From Macrostomum hystrix (taxonomy: Eukaryota; Platyhelminthes; Macrostomidae): DNA of 64,000 nt. Location: the NCBI GenBank assembly GCA_950097015.1, contig CATNEN010000001.1, forward strand, positions 24,370,501 through 24,434,500, given 5' to 3'. The notes under the pieces are model-generated. The model saw nothing but the letters and a program-made list of their open reading frames with translations, was not told where the DNA came from and did not search any database. This document shows, piece after piece, positions 33,245 through 44,035 of the stretch (position 1 is its first letter; each line of letters starts with the position of its first letter). A program made the position numbers and the translations under genes.

Positions 33245-35180
33245 CTTACTGAATTATTGATTCACCAATTATTGATTCACTCAATTCTTGATTCACTCAA
33301 TTCTCGATTCACTCAATTCTCGATTCACTCAATTCTTGATTCACTCAATTCTCGATTCACTCAATTCTCGATTCACTCAATTCTCGATTCACTCAATTCT
33401 TCATTCACTTAATTATTGATTCACTTAATTATTGATTCACTCAATTCTCGATTCACTCAATTATTGATTCACTCAATTCTCGATTCACTCAATTATTGAT
33501 TCACTCAATTCTTGATTCACTCAATTCTTGATTCACTCAATTCTCGATTCACTCAATTCTCGATTCACTCAATTCTTGATTCACTCAATTATTGATTCAC
33601 TCAATTCTCGATTCACTCAATTCTTCATTCGCTTAATTATTGATTCACTTAATTATTGATTCACTCAATTCTCGATTCACTCAATTATTGATTCACTCAA
33701 TTCTCGATTCACTCAATTCTTGATTCACTCAATTATTGATTCACTCAATTCTCGATTCACTCAATTCTTCATTCACTTAATTATTGATTCACTTAATTAT
33801 TGATTCACTCAATTCTCGATTCACTCAATTATTGATTCACTCAATTCTCGATTCACTCAATTCTTGATTCACTCAATTCTTGATTCACTCAATTCTCGAT
33901 TCACTCAATTATTGATTCACTCAATTCTTGATTCACTCAATTATTGATTCACTCAATTCTCGATTCACTCAATTATTGATTCACTCAATTCTCGATTCAC
34001 TCAATTATTGATTCACTCAATTCTCGATTCACTCAATTCTTGATTCACTCAATTATTGATTCACTCAATTCTCGATTCACTCAATTCTCGATTCACTCAA
34101 TTCTTGATTCACTCAATTATTGATTCACTCAATTCTCGATTCACTCAATTCTTCATTCACTTAATTATTGATTCACTTAATTATTGATTCACTCAATTCT
34201 CGATTCACTCAATTATTGATTCACTCAATTCTTGATTCACTCAATTCTCGATTCACTCAATTCTCGATTCACTCAATTCTTGATTCACTCAATTATTGAT
34301 TCACTCAATTCTCGATTCACTCAATTCTTCATTCACTTAATTATTGATTCACTTAATTATTGATTCACTCAATTCTCGATTCACTCAATTATTGATTCAC
34401 TCAATTCTCGATTCACTCAATTCTTGATTCACTCGACTCTTGATTCACACAATTATTGATTCACTCAATTCTCGATTCACTCAATTCTTGATTCACTCAA
34501 TTATTGATTCACTCAATTCTCGATTCACTCAATTCTCGATTCACTCAATTCTTGATTCACTCAATTATTGATTCACTCAATTCTCGATTCACTCAATTAT
34601 TGATTCACTCAATTCTCGATTCACTCAATTATTGATTCACTCAATTCTCGATTCACTCAATTCTTGATTCACTCAATTATTGATTCACTCAATTCTCGAT
34701 TCACTCAATTCTCGATTCACTCAATTCTTGATTCACTCAATTATTGATTCACTCAATTCTCGATTCACTCAATTCTTCATTCACTTAATTATTGATTCAC
34801 TTAATTATTGATTCACTCAATTCTCGATTCACTCAATTATTGATTCACTCAATTCTCGATTCACTCAATTCTTCATTCACTCGACTCTTGATTCACTCAA
34901 TTATTGATTCATTCAATTATTGATTCACTCAATTCTTGATTCACTCAATTCTCGATTCACTCAATTCTTGATTCACTCAATTCTTGATTCACTCAATTCT
35001 CGATTCACTCAATTCTTCATTCACTTAATTATTGATTCACTTAATTATTGATTCACTCAATTATTGATTCATTCAATTATTAATTCACTCAATTCTCGAT
35101 TCACTCAATTCTCGATTCACTCAATTATTGATTCACTCAATTCTCGATTCACTCAATTCTTGATTCACTCAATTCATTCA
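33245..35180. repeat. 16-bp minisatellite (ATTCACTCAATTCTCG)
   Basis: About 120 units; the variable tetramer after CAATT is CTCG, CTTG, ATTG or CTTC. Variant strings recur in blocks (for example the CTTC-ATTG-ATTG run with CACTTAATT near 33405, 33630, 33770, 34150, 34330 and 34770), showing higher-order duplication. Largest homogeneous array of intron 1. Confidence 0.97.
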
Positions 35181-35691
35181 AGAATTTATGAAGGAGTAAT
35201 TAAAAAGTTGCAAACCAACCAAATTGTCAACCACAGGAAGCATGAATCACCTGTCCCGTCTTGTTAGACCGGACAGAACAGCAGAACTGATAGACTAAAC
35301 AATAAAATCATAAATATTGAAAAATGTCGCTTCAACATCCACTATACTAAAAATGAAATGCTTGGTTGGTTGGTTGGTTGCTTGTAATTGATTTTCTCCC
35401 GAACGGCTCAACCGATTTTCACCATTTCTTCACCAAAAGATGCCAAATATGGGGACAATTTTACACGTATTTTTATTAAGCTTAACTTTATTGCTAAGGG
35501 GATTAAATATTCGAAAACATGATTTTTCAAAGGTCAAACCATCTTGGCCTATTGAGAATTTTACTCACTGCCGCTGAATTGGAATTGCATCGTCAAATTG
35601 CGCAACACCCGCTGAATTGGAATTGCATCGTCAAATTGCGCAACACCCCCTCGCTGAGTGAGTTAGAAGCCTGCACTCTGGAGACAAATTT
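35181..35691. other. Possible non-autonomous transposon remnant (TGGT run and CGAACGGCTCAACCGATTTT)
   Basis: From about 35340 the sequence reads CTATACTAAAAATGAAATGC, then a TTGG/TGGT run, then TCTCCCGAACGGCTCAACCG and ATTTTCACC. This layout recalls widespread invertebrate non-autonomous DNA elements, which I have seen assigned to Helitron-type repeats, but the ends are not defined. A 39-40-bp piece (GCTGAATTGGAATTGCATCG..) is tandemly doubled at 35572-35648. Confidence 0.35.
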
Positions 35692-35961
35692 GAAATAAAT
35701 GTACACAACCAACCGCGAGACTGAGTGTACTCTATTTTCTTACTTCATTGTACAAAGCCAGAACTTTGAGAATTCATTTTATAAGGCTGATTTCTGCACC
35801 CACTAACCAACAGTCGGAATAGCCGATGTGTAGGCACTAGGAATAGGTTAGGCTAGGCTAGGGTTCGATTCTGCACTGCGTCAAATCATTTAGACTAATT
35901 TTCAGCCAGTAGTGATTGAAGATTTTTTTAATTTATTTTTTTCATTTCGTAAATAAAATAT
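35692..35961. repeat. 270-bp direct repeat, copy 1
   Basis: Starts GAAATAAATGTACACAACCA and ends AAATAAAATAT. Copy 2 at 37361-37630 has the same length and I count three base differences. It contains a B-box-like GGGTTCGATTC near 35870, so it could be part of a second SINE-like element. Confidence 0.93.
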
Positions 35962-35979
35962 CATAAACATAGCAAACCT

Positions 35980-36785
35980 GCTAAACCAGAGTTTGAATCA
36001 TAGCTAAACCAGAGTTTGAATCGTGGCTAAACCAGAGTTTTAATCATGGCTAAACCAGAGTTTGAATCATGGCTAAACCAGAGTTTGAATCGTGGCTAAA
36101 CCAGAGTTTTAATCATGGCTAAACCAGAGTTTGAATCATAGCTAAACCAGAGTCTGAATCATGGCTAAACCAGAGTTTGAATCATGGCTAAACCAGAGTT
36201 TGAATCATGGCTAAACCAGAGTTTGAATCGTGGCTAAACCAGAGTTTTAATCATGGCTAAACCAGAGTTTGAATCGTGGCTAAACCAGAGTTTGAATCAT
36301 GGCTAAACCGGAGTTTGAATCATGGCTAAACCAGAGTTTGAATCATAGCTAAACCAGAGTCTGAATCATGGCTAAACCAGAGTTTGAATCATGGCTAAAC
36401 CAGAGCTTGAATCATGGCAAACCAGAGTTTGAATCATGGCTAACCAGAGTTTGAATCATGGTTAAACCAGAGTCTGAATCATGGCTAAACCAGAGTTTGA
36501 ATCATTGCTAAACCAGAGTTTGAATCATGGCTAAACCAGAGTTTGAATCATGGCTAAACCAGAGTTTGAATCATGGCCAACCAGAGTTTGAATCATGGCT
36601 AAACCAGCGTTTGAATCATGGCTTACCCAGAGTTTGAATCATGGCAAAATCAGAGATTGAATCATGGCTAAACCAGATTTTGAATCATGGCTAAACCAGA
36701 ATTTCAATCGTGGCTAAAACAGAGTTTGAATCATTGCTAAACCAGAGTTTGAATCATAGGAAAACCAGGGTGTGAATCATAGCAA
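35980..36785. repeat. 23-bp minisatellite (CTAAACCAGAGTTTGAATCA plus TGG)
   Basis: About 35 units with increasing divergence toward the right end. Ephrin intron 1. Confidence 0.95.
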
Positions 36786-36912
36786 TTTTTTTTGCCATTG
36801 ATGAATTCTCATATAACGTCATAATGATATACATTTGTATGAAAATAATTTTGTCTGATATTCAACTAATGTTGTTCTTCTCAATTTTCTACAATAGCAG
36901 CTAATAAAAAAT

Positions 36913-37360
36913 TCAACTGGGGAACATTGTCAACTGGGGAGTCTTCATAAAATAGGGGATCATGGTAGACTGCGGGATAATCGTCAACTGGGGGATCATT
37001 GTCAACTGTGGGATTATTGTAAACTGGGGGGATCATCATCAAATGGGGGTTCATTGTCAACTGGGGGAACATTGTCAACTTGGGGATCATTGTCAACTAG
37101 GGGATCATTGTCAACTGGGTAATCATCATCAACTGGGTGATCATCATTTACTGGGGGATCATTGTCAAATGGGGGAACATTTATTGACTGGGGATCATTG
37201 TCAACTGGGGGATCATTGTCAACTGGGCGATCATTGTCAACTGGGGGATCATTGTCAACTGGGGGATCATCATCAACTGGGGATCATTGTCAGCTGGGGA
37301 ATCATTGTCGACTGGGGAATCATTGTCAACTGGGGGATCATTGTCAACTGTCGACTGTGG
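36913..37360. repeat. 18-bp minisatellite (GGGGGATCATTGTCAACT), part 1
   Basis: About 25 units of 17-18 bp with CATCATC and AACATTG variants. It is cut from part 2 by the second copy of the 270-bp repeat. Confidence 0.96.
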
Positions 37361-37630
37361 GAAATAAATGTACACAACCAACCGCGAGACTGAGTGTACT
37401 CTATTTTCTTACTTCATTGTACAAAGCCAGAACTTTGAGAATTCATTTTATAAGGCTGATTTTTGCACCCACTAACCAACAGTCGGAATAGCCGATGTGT
37501 AGGCACTAGGAATAGGTTAGGCTAGGCTAGGGTTCGATTCTGCACTGCGTCAAATCATTTAGACTAATTTTCAGCCAGTAGTGATTGAAGACTATTTTAA
37601 TTTATTTTTTTCATTTCGTAAATAAAATAT
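37361..37630. repeat. 270-bp direct repeat, copy 2
   Basis: Nearly identical to 35692-35961. It is followed directly by TGCTTGGTTGGTTGGTTG and TAATTGATTTT. That motif lies upstream of copy 1 (35359-35393), so the order of the two modules is permuted between copies. Confidence 0.93.
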
Positions 37631-37663
37631 TGCTTGGTTGGTTGGTTGTAATTGATTTTCATC

Positions 37664-39777
37664 ATTTACTGGGGGATCATTGTCAACTGGGGGAACATTT
37701 ATTGGCTGGGGATCATTGTCAACTGGGGGATCATTGTCAACTGGGCGATCATTGTCAACTGGGGGATCATTGTCAACTGGGGGATCATCATCAACTGGGG
37801 ATCATTGTCAGCTGGGGAATCATTGTCGACTGGGGAATCATTGTCAACTGGGGGATCATTGTCAACTGGGGGATCATCATCAACTGGGGTATCATTGTCA
37901 ACTGGGGGATCATTGTCGACTGTGGGATCATTGTCAACTGGGTATCATTGTCAGCTGGGGGATCATTGTCAATTGGGGGAACATTGTCAACTGGGGATCT
38001 TCATCAATGGGGAGTCATCATCAACTGGGAGATCATTGTCAACTTGGGGATCATTGTCAACTGGGGGATCATTGTCAACTGGGTAATCATCATCAACTGG
38101 GTGATCATCATTTACTGGGGGATCATTGTCAACTGGGGGAACATTTATTGACTGGGGATCATTGTCAACTGGGCGATCATTGTCAACTGGGGGATCATTG
38201 TCAACTGGGGGATCATCATCAACTGGGGATCATTGTCAACTGGAGTAACATTGTCAACTGGGGATCTTCATCAATGGGGAGTCATCACCAACTGGGGGAT
38301 CATTGTCAACTGGGTGATCATCATCAATTGGGGGATCATTGTCAACTGGGGAATCATTGTAAACTGGGGGATCATTGTCAACTGGGGGATCATTGTCAAC
38401 TGGGGGATCATCATCACCTGGGGTATCATTGTCAACTGGGGGATCATTGTCGACTGTGGGATCATTGTCAACTGGGTATCATTGTAAACTGGGGGATCAT
38501 TGTCAACTGGGGATCATTGTCAACTGGGGGAACATTGTCAACTTGTTGTCATCATCAATGGGGAGTCATCATCAACTGGGGGATCATTGTCAACTGGGTG
38601 ATCATCATCAATTGGGGGATCATTGTCAACTGGGGAATCATTGTCGACTGTGGGATCATTGTCAACTGGGTATCATTGTAAACTGGGGGATCATTGTCAA
38701 CTGGGGATCATTGTCAACTGGAGTAACATTGTCAACTGGGGATCTTCATCAATGGGGAGTCATCACCAACTGGGGGATCATTGTCAACTGGGTGATCATC
38801 ATCAATTGGGGGATCATTGTCAACTGGGGAATCATTGTCGACTGGGGAATCATTGTCAACTGGGGGATCATTGTCAACTGGGGGATCATTGTAAACTGGG
38901 GGATCATCATCAACTGGGGTATCATTGTCAACTGGGGGATCATTGTCGACTGTGGGATCATTGTCAACTGGGTATCATTGTAAACTGGGGGATCATTGTC
39001 AACTGGGGATCATTGTCAACTGGGGGAACATTGTCAACTTGTTGTCATCATCAATGGGGAGTCATCATCAACTGGGGGATCATTGTGAACTGGGGGATCT
39101 TTGTCAACTGGGGAATCATTGTCGACTGTGGGATCATTGTCAACTGGGTATCATTGTAAACTGGGGGATCTTTGTCAACTGGGGATCATTGTCAACTGGA
39201 GTAACATTGTCAACTGGGGATCTTCATCAATGGGGAGTCATCACCAACTGGGGGATCATTGTCAACTGGGTGATCATCATCAATTGGGGGATCATTGTCA
39301 ACTGGGGAATCATTGTCGACTGGGGAATCATTGTCAACTGGGGGATCATTGTCAACTGGGGGATCATTGTAAACTGGGGGATCATCATCAACTGGGGTAT
39401 CATTGTCAACTGGGGGATCATTGTCGACTGTGGGATCATTGTCAACTGGGTAGCATTGTCAGCTGGGGATCTTCATCAATGGGGAGTCATCACCAACTGG
39501 GGGATCATTGTCAACTGGGTGATCATCATCAATTGGGGGATCATTGTCAACTGGGGAATCATTGTCACATGGGGGATCATTGTCAACTGGGGGATCATTG
39601 TCAACTGTGGGATCATTGTAAACTGGGGGATCATTGTCAACTGGGGATCATTGTCAACTGGGGGTCATCATCAATGGGGAGTCATCATCAACTGGGGGAT
39701 CATTGTCAACTGGGGAATCATTGTCGACTGCGGGATCATTGCTAACTGGGGGATCATTGTCAACTGGGGGATCAATG
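37664..39777. repeat. 18-bp minisatellite (GGGGGATCATTGTCAACT), part 2
   Basis: About 118 units. Blocks of about 470 bp with the same variant order recur (the TCTTCATCAATGGGGAGTCA marker appears near 37998, 38268, 38742, 39221 and 39469). Since the unit is a multiple of three, long frames such as GDHCQLGDHCQL appear; these are artefacts. Confidence 0.96.
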
Positions 39778-40090
39778 TAGAATTAAAAAGCTGTAAATTC
39801 AGCTGCTTAAAGGTATATAATAGACGAATTAAAAATATTTCTGCTCCCCGAAGGGGGGCAAAACTTGCTAGTTCCATAATTCTAAAGACAGCAACAAGAT
39901 TGACTTCAGTGAGTTTGGCGGCACCTGCTTCGACTTTTTTTTTAATCTACATCTTGCAATTCATTTTTTATTGCTCGAGTAAAACTGTTAAGTTGCAAAA
40001 CAGAAAACAGGAACTTTAGAATTCACTCGATAACTTTCTGAACTCTCTCCTCTTTGACCCTGTTCCGCGTCTCTTTTATCTTTTCCCTCC
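39778..40090. other. Ephrin intron 1, unique part
   Basis: Single-copy, AT-rich. GCTCCCCGAAGGGGGGCAAA near 39842 contains a short inverted repeat. Nothing else recognised. Confidence 0.4.
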
Positions 40091-40420
40091 CTCTCCTCTC
40101 TACTTATTTCTTTATACTATGGCCATCTCCATCTCGCCTCTCCTCTCTACTTATTTCTTTATACTATGGCCATCTCCATCTCGCCTCTCCTCTCTACTTA
40201 TTTCTTTATACTATGGCCATCTCCATCTCGCCTCTCCTCTCTACTTATTTCTTTATACTATGGCCATCTCCATCTCGCCTCTCCTCTCTACTTATTTCTT
40301 TATACTATGGCCATCTCCATCTCGCCTCTCCTCTCTACTTATTTCTTTATACTATGGCCATCTCCATCTCGCCTCTCCTCTCTACTTATTTCTTTATACT
40401 ATGGCCATCTCCATCTCGCC
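40091..40420. repeat. 47-bp minisatellite
   Basis: Seven virtually identical units containing ACTATGGCCATCTCCATCTC and TTATTTCTTTAT. Near-perfect identity suggests recent amplification. It merges into the next CT-rich array. Confidence 0.97.
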
Positions 40421-41232
40421 TCTCCTCTCTCTCCTCTTTCCTCCCTCTCACCTTCTCTCTCCTCTCTCTCCTTTCCTCTCTCTCCTTTCCTCTCTCTCCT
40501 TTCCTCTCTCTCCTTTCCTCTCTCTCCTTTCCTCTCTCTCCTTTCCTCTCTCTCTCCTTTCCTCTCTCTCCTTTCCTCTCACCCTCCTTTCCTCTCTCTC
40601 CTTTCCTCTCTCTCCTTTCCTCTCTCTCCTTTCCTCTCTCTCCTTTCCTCTCTCTCCTTTCCTCTCTCTCCTTTCCTCTCACCCTCCTTTCCTCTCTCTC
40701 CTTTCCTCTCTCTCCTTTCCTCTCTCTCCTTTCCTCTCTCTCCTTTCCTCTCTCTCCTTTCCTCTCTCTCCTTTCCTCTCTCTCCTTTCCTCTCTCTCCT
40801 TTCCTCTCTCTCCTTTCCTCTCTCTCCTTTCCTCTCACCCTCCTCTCTCTCCTTTCCTCTCCTTTCCTCTCTCTCCTTTCCTCTCACCCTCCTCTCTCTC
40901 CTTTCCTCTCCTTTCCTCTCTCTCCTTTCCTCTCACCCTCCTCTCTCTCCTTTCCTCTCTCTCCTTTCCTCACCCTCCTTTCCTCTCTCTCCTTTCCTCT
41001 CACCTCCTTTCCTCTCTCTCCTTTCCTCTCTCTCCTTTCCTCTCACCCTCCTTTCCTCTCTCTCCTTTCCTCTCTCTCCTTTCCTCTCTCTCCTTTCCTC
41101 TCTCTCCTTTCCTCTCTCTCCTTTCCTCTCTCTCCTTTCCTCTCTCTCCTTTCCTCTCTCTCCTTTCCTCTCTCTCCTTTCCTCTCTCTCCTTTCCTCTC
41201 TCTCCTTTCCTCTCACCCTCCTCTCTCACCCT
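40421..41232. repeat. 14-bp pyrimidine array (CTCTCTCCTTTCCT)
   Basis: About 58 units with CTCACCCTCCTTTCCT variants. All frames are open on both strands; the 545-residue plus-strand frame running through it is not a gene. Confidence 0.96.
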
Positions 41233-41769
41233 CCTCTCTCATATTCTCTGAAATTTCAAATCTCTCTGTTTCTTTCACTCGCTATCTTTTCGCTTTCTTT
41301 CAAGCACTCAAGTTATATCTTGCTTCGCAATTCACTTTGTCCCACAGCCGTCTCCCCTCTCCCACTTTCCTCTCATTGCATCCACTCGGTAGATGCAGTT
41401 TCGACAATAAAATTTTCTCCTCACCCATCCCAAGCTCAGCTGGACAGAGACGATGCGAGCAGGAGCAGAAACTGTACTCACACCAATAAAAGCCCGATGG
41501 CTCCCTTGAGCTGCCTATTATGGGCCGATGAGAGCAAAGTGGTAACACGAAGGGCTTTGGAGAAGAGAGGGGAGAGGGGAGAAAGAGAAAAGGGGATGGA
41601 GAGTGAGAGAGTGGAAGCGAGCTCCCCTTACAGCTCGTCTGGCGCGTCCATTAGCGGTCACACACACTCATCTGTCACTGCTCCCTCTTAACGGTAAAAA
41701 CCCAAATTCCTTTGCCTAATCTCTATTCTAAGGCAACCGTACGCTTTTTTGTGAAGTGCCAGCGAGGAT
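41233..41769. other. Ephrin intron 1, unique part
   Basis: Single-copy DNA with weak open frames spilling out of the CT array; no supported exon. Confidence 0.4.
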
Positions 41770-42292
41770 GGAGGAGAGAGAAGAGAGGATATGGGGGAGA
41801 GGAGAAAGGAATTCGTAGAGAGGAGAGAGGAATTCGTAGAGAGGTGGGATGAAAGAGAAGAGAGATGAGACAAGAGGGTCGAGAGAAGAGAGGAAAGAGA
41901 AGAGAGGAGATATAAGAGAGGAGAGAGAAGAGAGGAGAGAGAAGAGAGAAGAGAGGAGAGAGGAGAGAGGAGAGAGAAGAGAGAAGAGAGGAGAGATAAG
42001 AGAGGAGAGAGGAGAGAGGAGAGAGAAGAGAGAATAGAGGAGAGAGAAGAGAGAATAGAGGAGAGAGAAGAGGGGTGAGAGGATAGATAAGAGATAAGAG
42101 AGGATAGTTAAGAGATAAGAGACGATAGATAAGAGATAAGAGAGGATAGATAAGAGAGGGGTGAGAGGAGAGTTTAGAGATAAGAGAGGATAGTTAAGAG
42201 ATAAGAGACGATAGATAAGAGATAAGAGAGGATAGATAAGAGAGGGGTGAGAGGAGAGATAAGAGATAACAGAGGAGAGATAAGAGCGGAGA
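41770..42292. repeat. Irregular purine array (GAGAGAAGAGAG, GATAAGAGA)
   Basis: Runs of GAGAGAAGAGAGGA, then GATAAGAGAGGATAGTTAAG blocks of about 90 bp that recur twice. Almost wholly purine on the + strand. Confidence 0.92.
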
Positions 42293-43159
42293 CAGAGGAA
42301 GTTGAAGGCAAATTGAAAAGTGTTGTGAGGCATTAAATATTTTAGTGAATTGTTTTGCAATAAAATAAAAAAGCCGAAATCTTTTTTTTCTAGATTTGAA
42401 CCCTCATTGAAGAATGTGTCCCGAAAAATGTGAGCTGTCTTCTGTCTTTAGCTGGAGAATTTTCAGCACCAATATTTCTTATCTTCTTTGACGGCTCTTC
42501 AAAGTCCCTAAGGATTCACACTCGACTGCACAGCTTTGGTAATATAGTATTACGCTTATATGAGGATTTGCAAATGTACCAACTCAGACAAAACACAGGA
42601 AGTGGGAGAAAGTTATGAAAATGTGTCATTTCCTAATAGTTTGCCAGCTTAAATCGGACGGACCGCAAAGCTTGGGTAGCATTGTTGCTGCCGTGGCTAA
42701 TCTTCGCCGACTGGTTTGCTTACCTCTAGAATTTTAATAATTGTTTGTTTGTCTTCTAGCATTGCAGTGGTTGCATGGTACAATGGGAACACTGTAGGAA
42801 CACAAATGAAAGTGGTGTTGCATCATCTGCTTGGTTGCTGGCTGTGCAACGGTCTGTGTTGGGGCGGGCCTTTGCTTATGCGTGCCTGCGCTAACTGCTT
42901 CTGCGAACCTCTGTTTGTGGGGAATCTATTTTGAGGGGATATCAAATGGGACATTGGGAGAATCGGACAGCTTGTTGCTGTGGTGTCGGCGTGTGCGTTT
43001 TTGGGCTGTCCCAACAGTGAAGCGTTTATGGGGATTGTGACATCTGCTGAGAGGATGGTTATTGCTGGTCTGCGTTCTTTGAGTGCTGCGTCTGGGCAGA
43101 TTCAGTTGACAGAAAAAGCTGACACCGAAGAAAAGAAAATGAAACCAGAAACAGCAAAA
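42293..43159. other. Ephrin intron 1, unique part with a GC-richer open patch
   Basis: From about 42760 to 43110 the base content is near 50% GC and several plus-strand frames are open, following acceptor-like GTTTGTCTTCTAG at 42760. The translation in each frame matches nothing I know. It may be an exon of a nested gene or a decayed pseudogene. Confidence 0.25.
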
Positions 43160-43395
43160 AAAGAAGCTAAAAGAAGCTAAAAGAAACTAAAAGAAACTAA
43201 AAGAAACTAAAAGAAACTAAAGGAAACTAAAAGAAACTAAAAGAAACTAAAAGAAACTAAAAGAAACTAAAAGAAACTAAAAGAAACTAAAAGAACTAGA
43301 AGGAACTTTAAAAAACTAAAATAAACTAGAAGAGACTAGAAGAAACTAAAAGAAACTAGAATAAACTAAAATAAACTAGAAAATACTAGAAGAAA
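43160..43395. repeat. 10-bp minisatellite (AAGAAACTAA)
   Basis: About 23 units, perfect at the left and degenerate (ACTAGAA, ATAAACTAG) at the right. Confidence 0.96.
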
Positions 43396-44035
43396 CCAAA
43401 ATAAGAAATATCCCTCCCAGCTACCCTGACCTCACGCCGCAGATGCCAAACGAAATTGGTCAAATTGAAAATTGAAAAGCCGGGCCTCGGGGAACTAAAA
43501 AATGCAAATATCTGGTCAGACAGGAAGGCAAGTGCGGAGGAGCGATAGTTATGGAGAAGAAAATGTGAAATTTTGAGCAAACTAATGTTTGCATAGGCAA
43601 GCGCCTTGTGAGTTAACGAGACCAGACACTCCGCCAGTTGCTGCCCTGTCTTATTTCTTCCATCAATTTTCTTGTTGTCCTGGCCGCTCCGATCATCGAT
43701 AGGGGGGCTAACGAGGCAACTGGGGTGGGGCTCAGGTTTGGTTATTGTGGTAAGAAGTTTGACATTAATCCCCCCTACCCGCTGCTCAGGTTTTGAGTCT
43801 GTTCTCATTTCTCTCTTGTCCTATACTGCGTGAGACTTTTGAGCAAGCAAAAAAACCCGCCTGAGGACACAGACGCAGACACACGCGGGCGATCTCTTCG
43901 ACTTTCTGTGTACTCAAAGCAAGCAAACAAAACGTGAGCAACTGGGGATTGTTTCAGCAGCAGGGTGTTGCAGGTATTTTCACGCACACCTGTTAGCTTT
44001 CTGGTAACAAAACACAACCTCTAACTCTAGCTGCC
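43396..44035. other. Ephrin intron 1, unique part
   Basis: Single-copy DNA. The minus-strand frame of 140 codons (43386-43808) has no recognisable domain; its 5' end overlaps simple sequence. Confidence 0.35.

Noticed and set aside
37585-40019. Long frames reading GDHCQLGDHCQL and NWGIIVNWGIIV
   Set aside because: Product of an 18-bp minisatellite whose unit is a multiple of three. Several frames on both strands are open at once, and unit-length changes (17 bp) break them.
40054-41691. 545-codon plus-strand frame rich in Leu/Ser/Pro
   Set aside because: It runs through 47-bp and CT-rich arrays; all frames are open because the repeats lack stops. No domain, no splice logic and low complexity.
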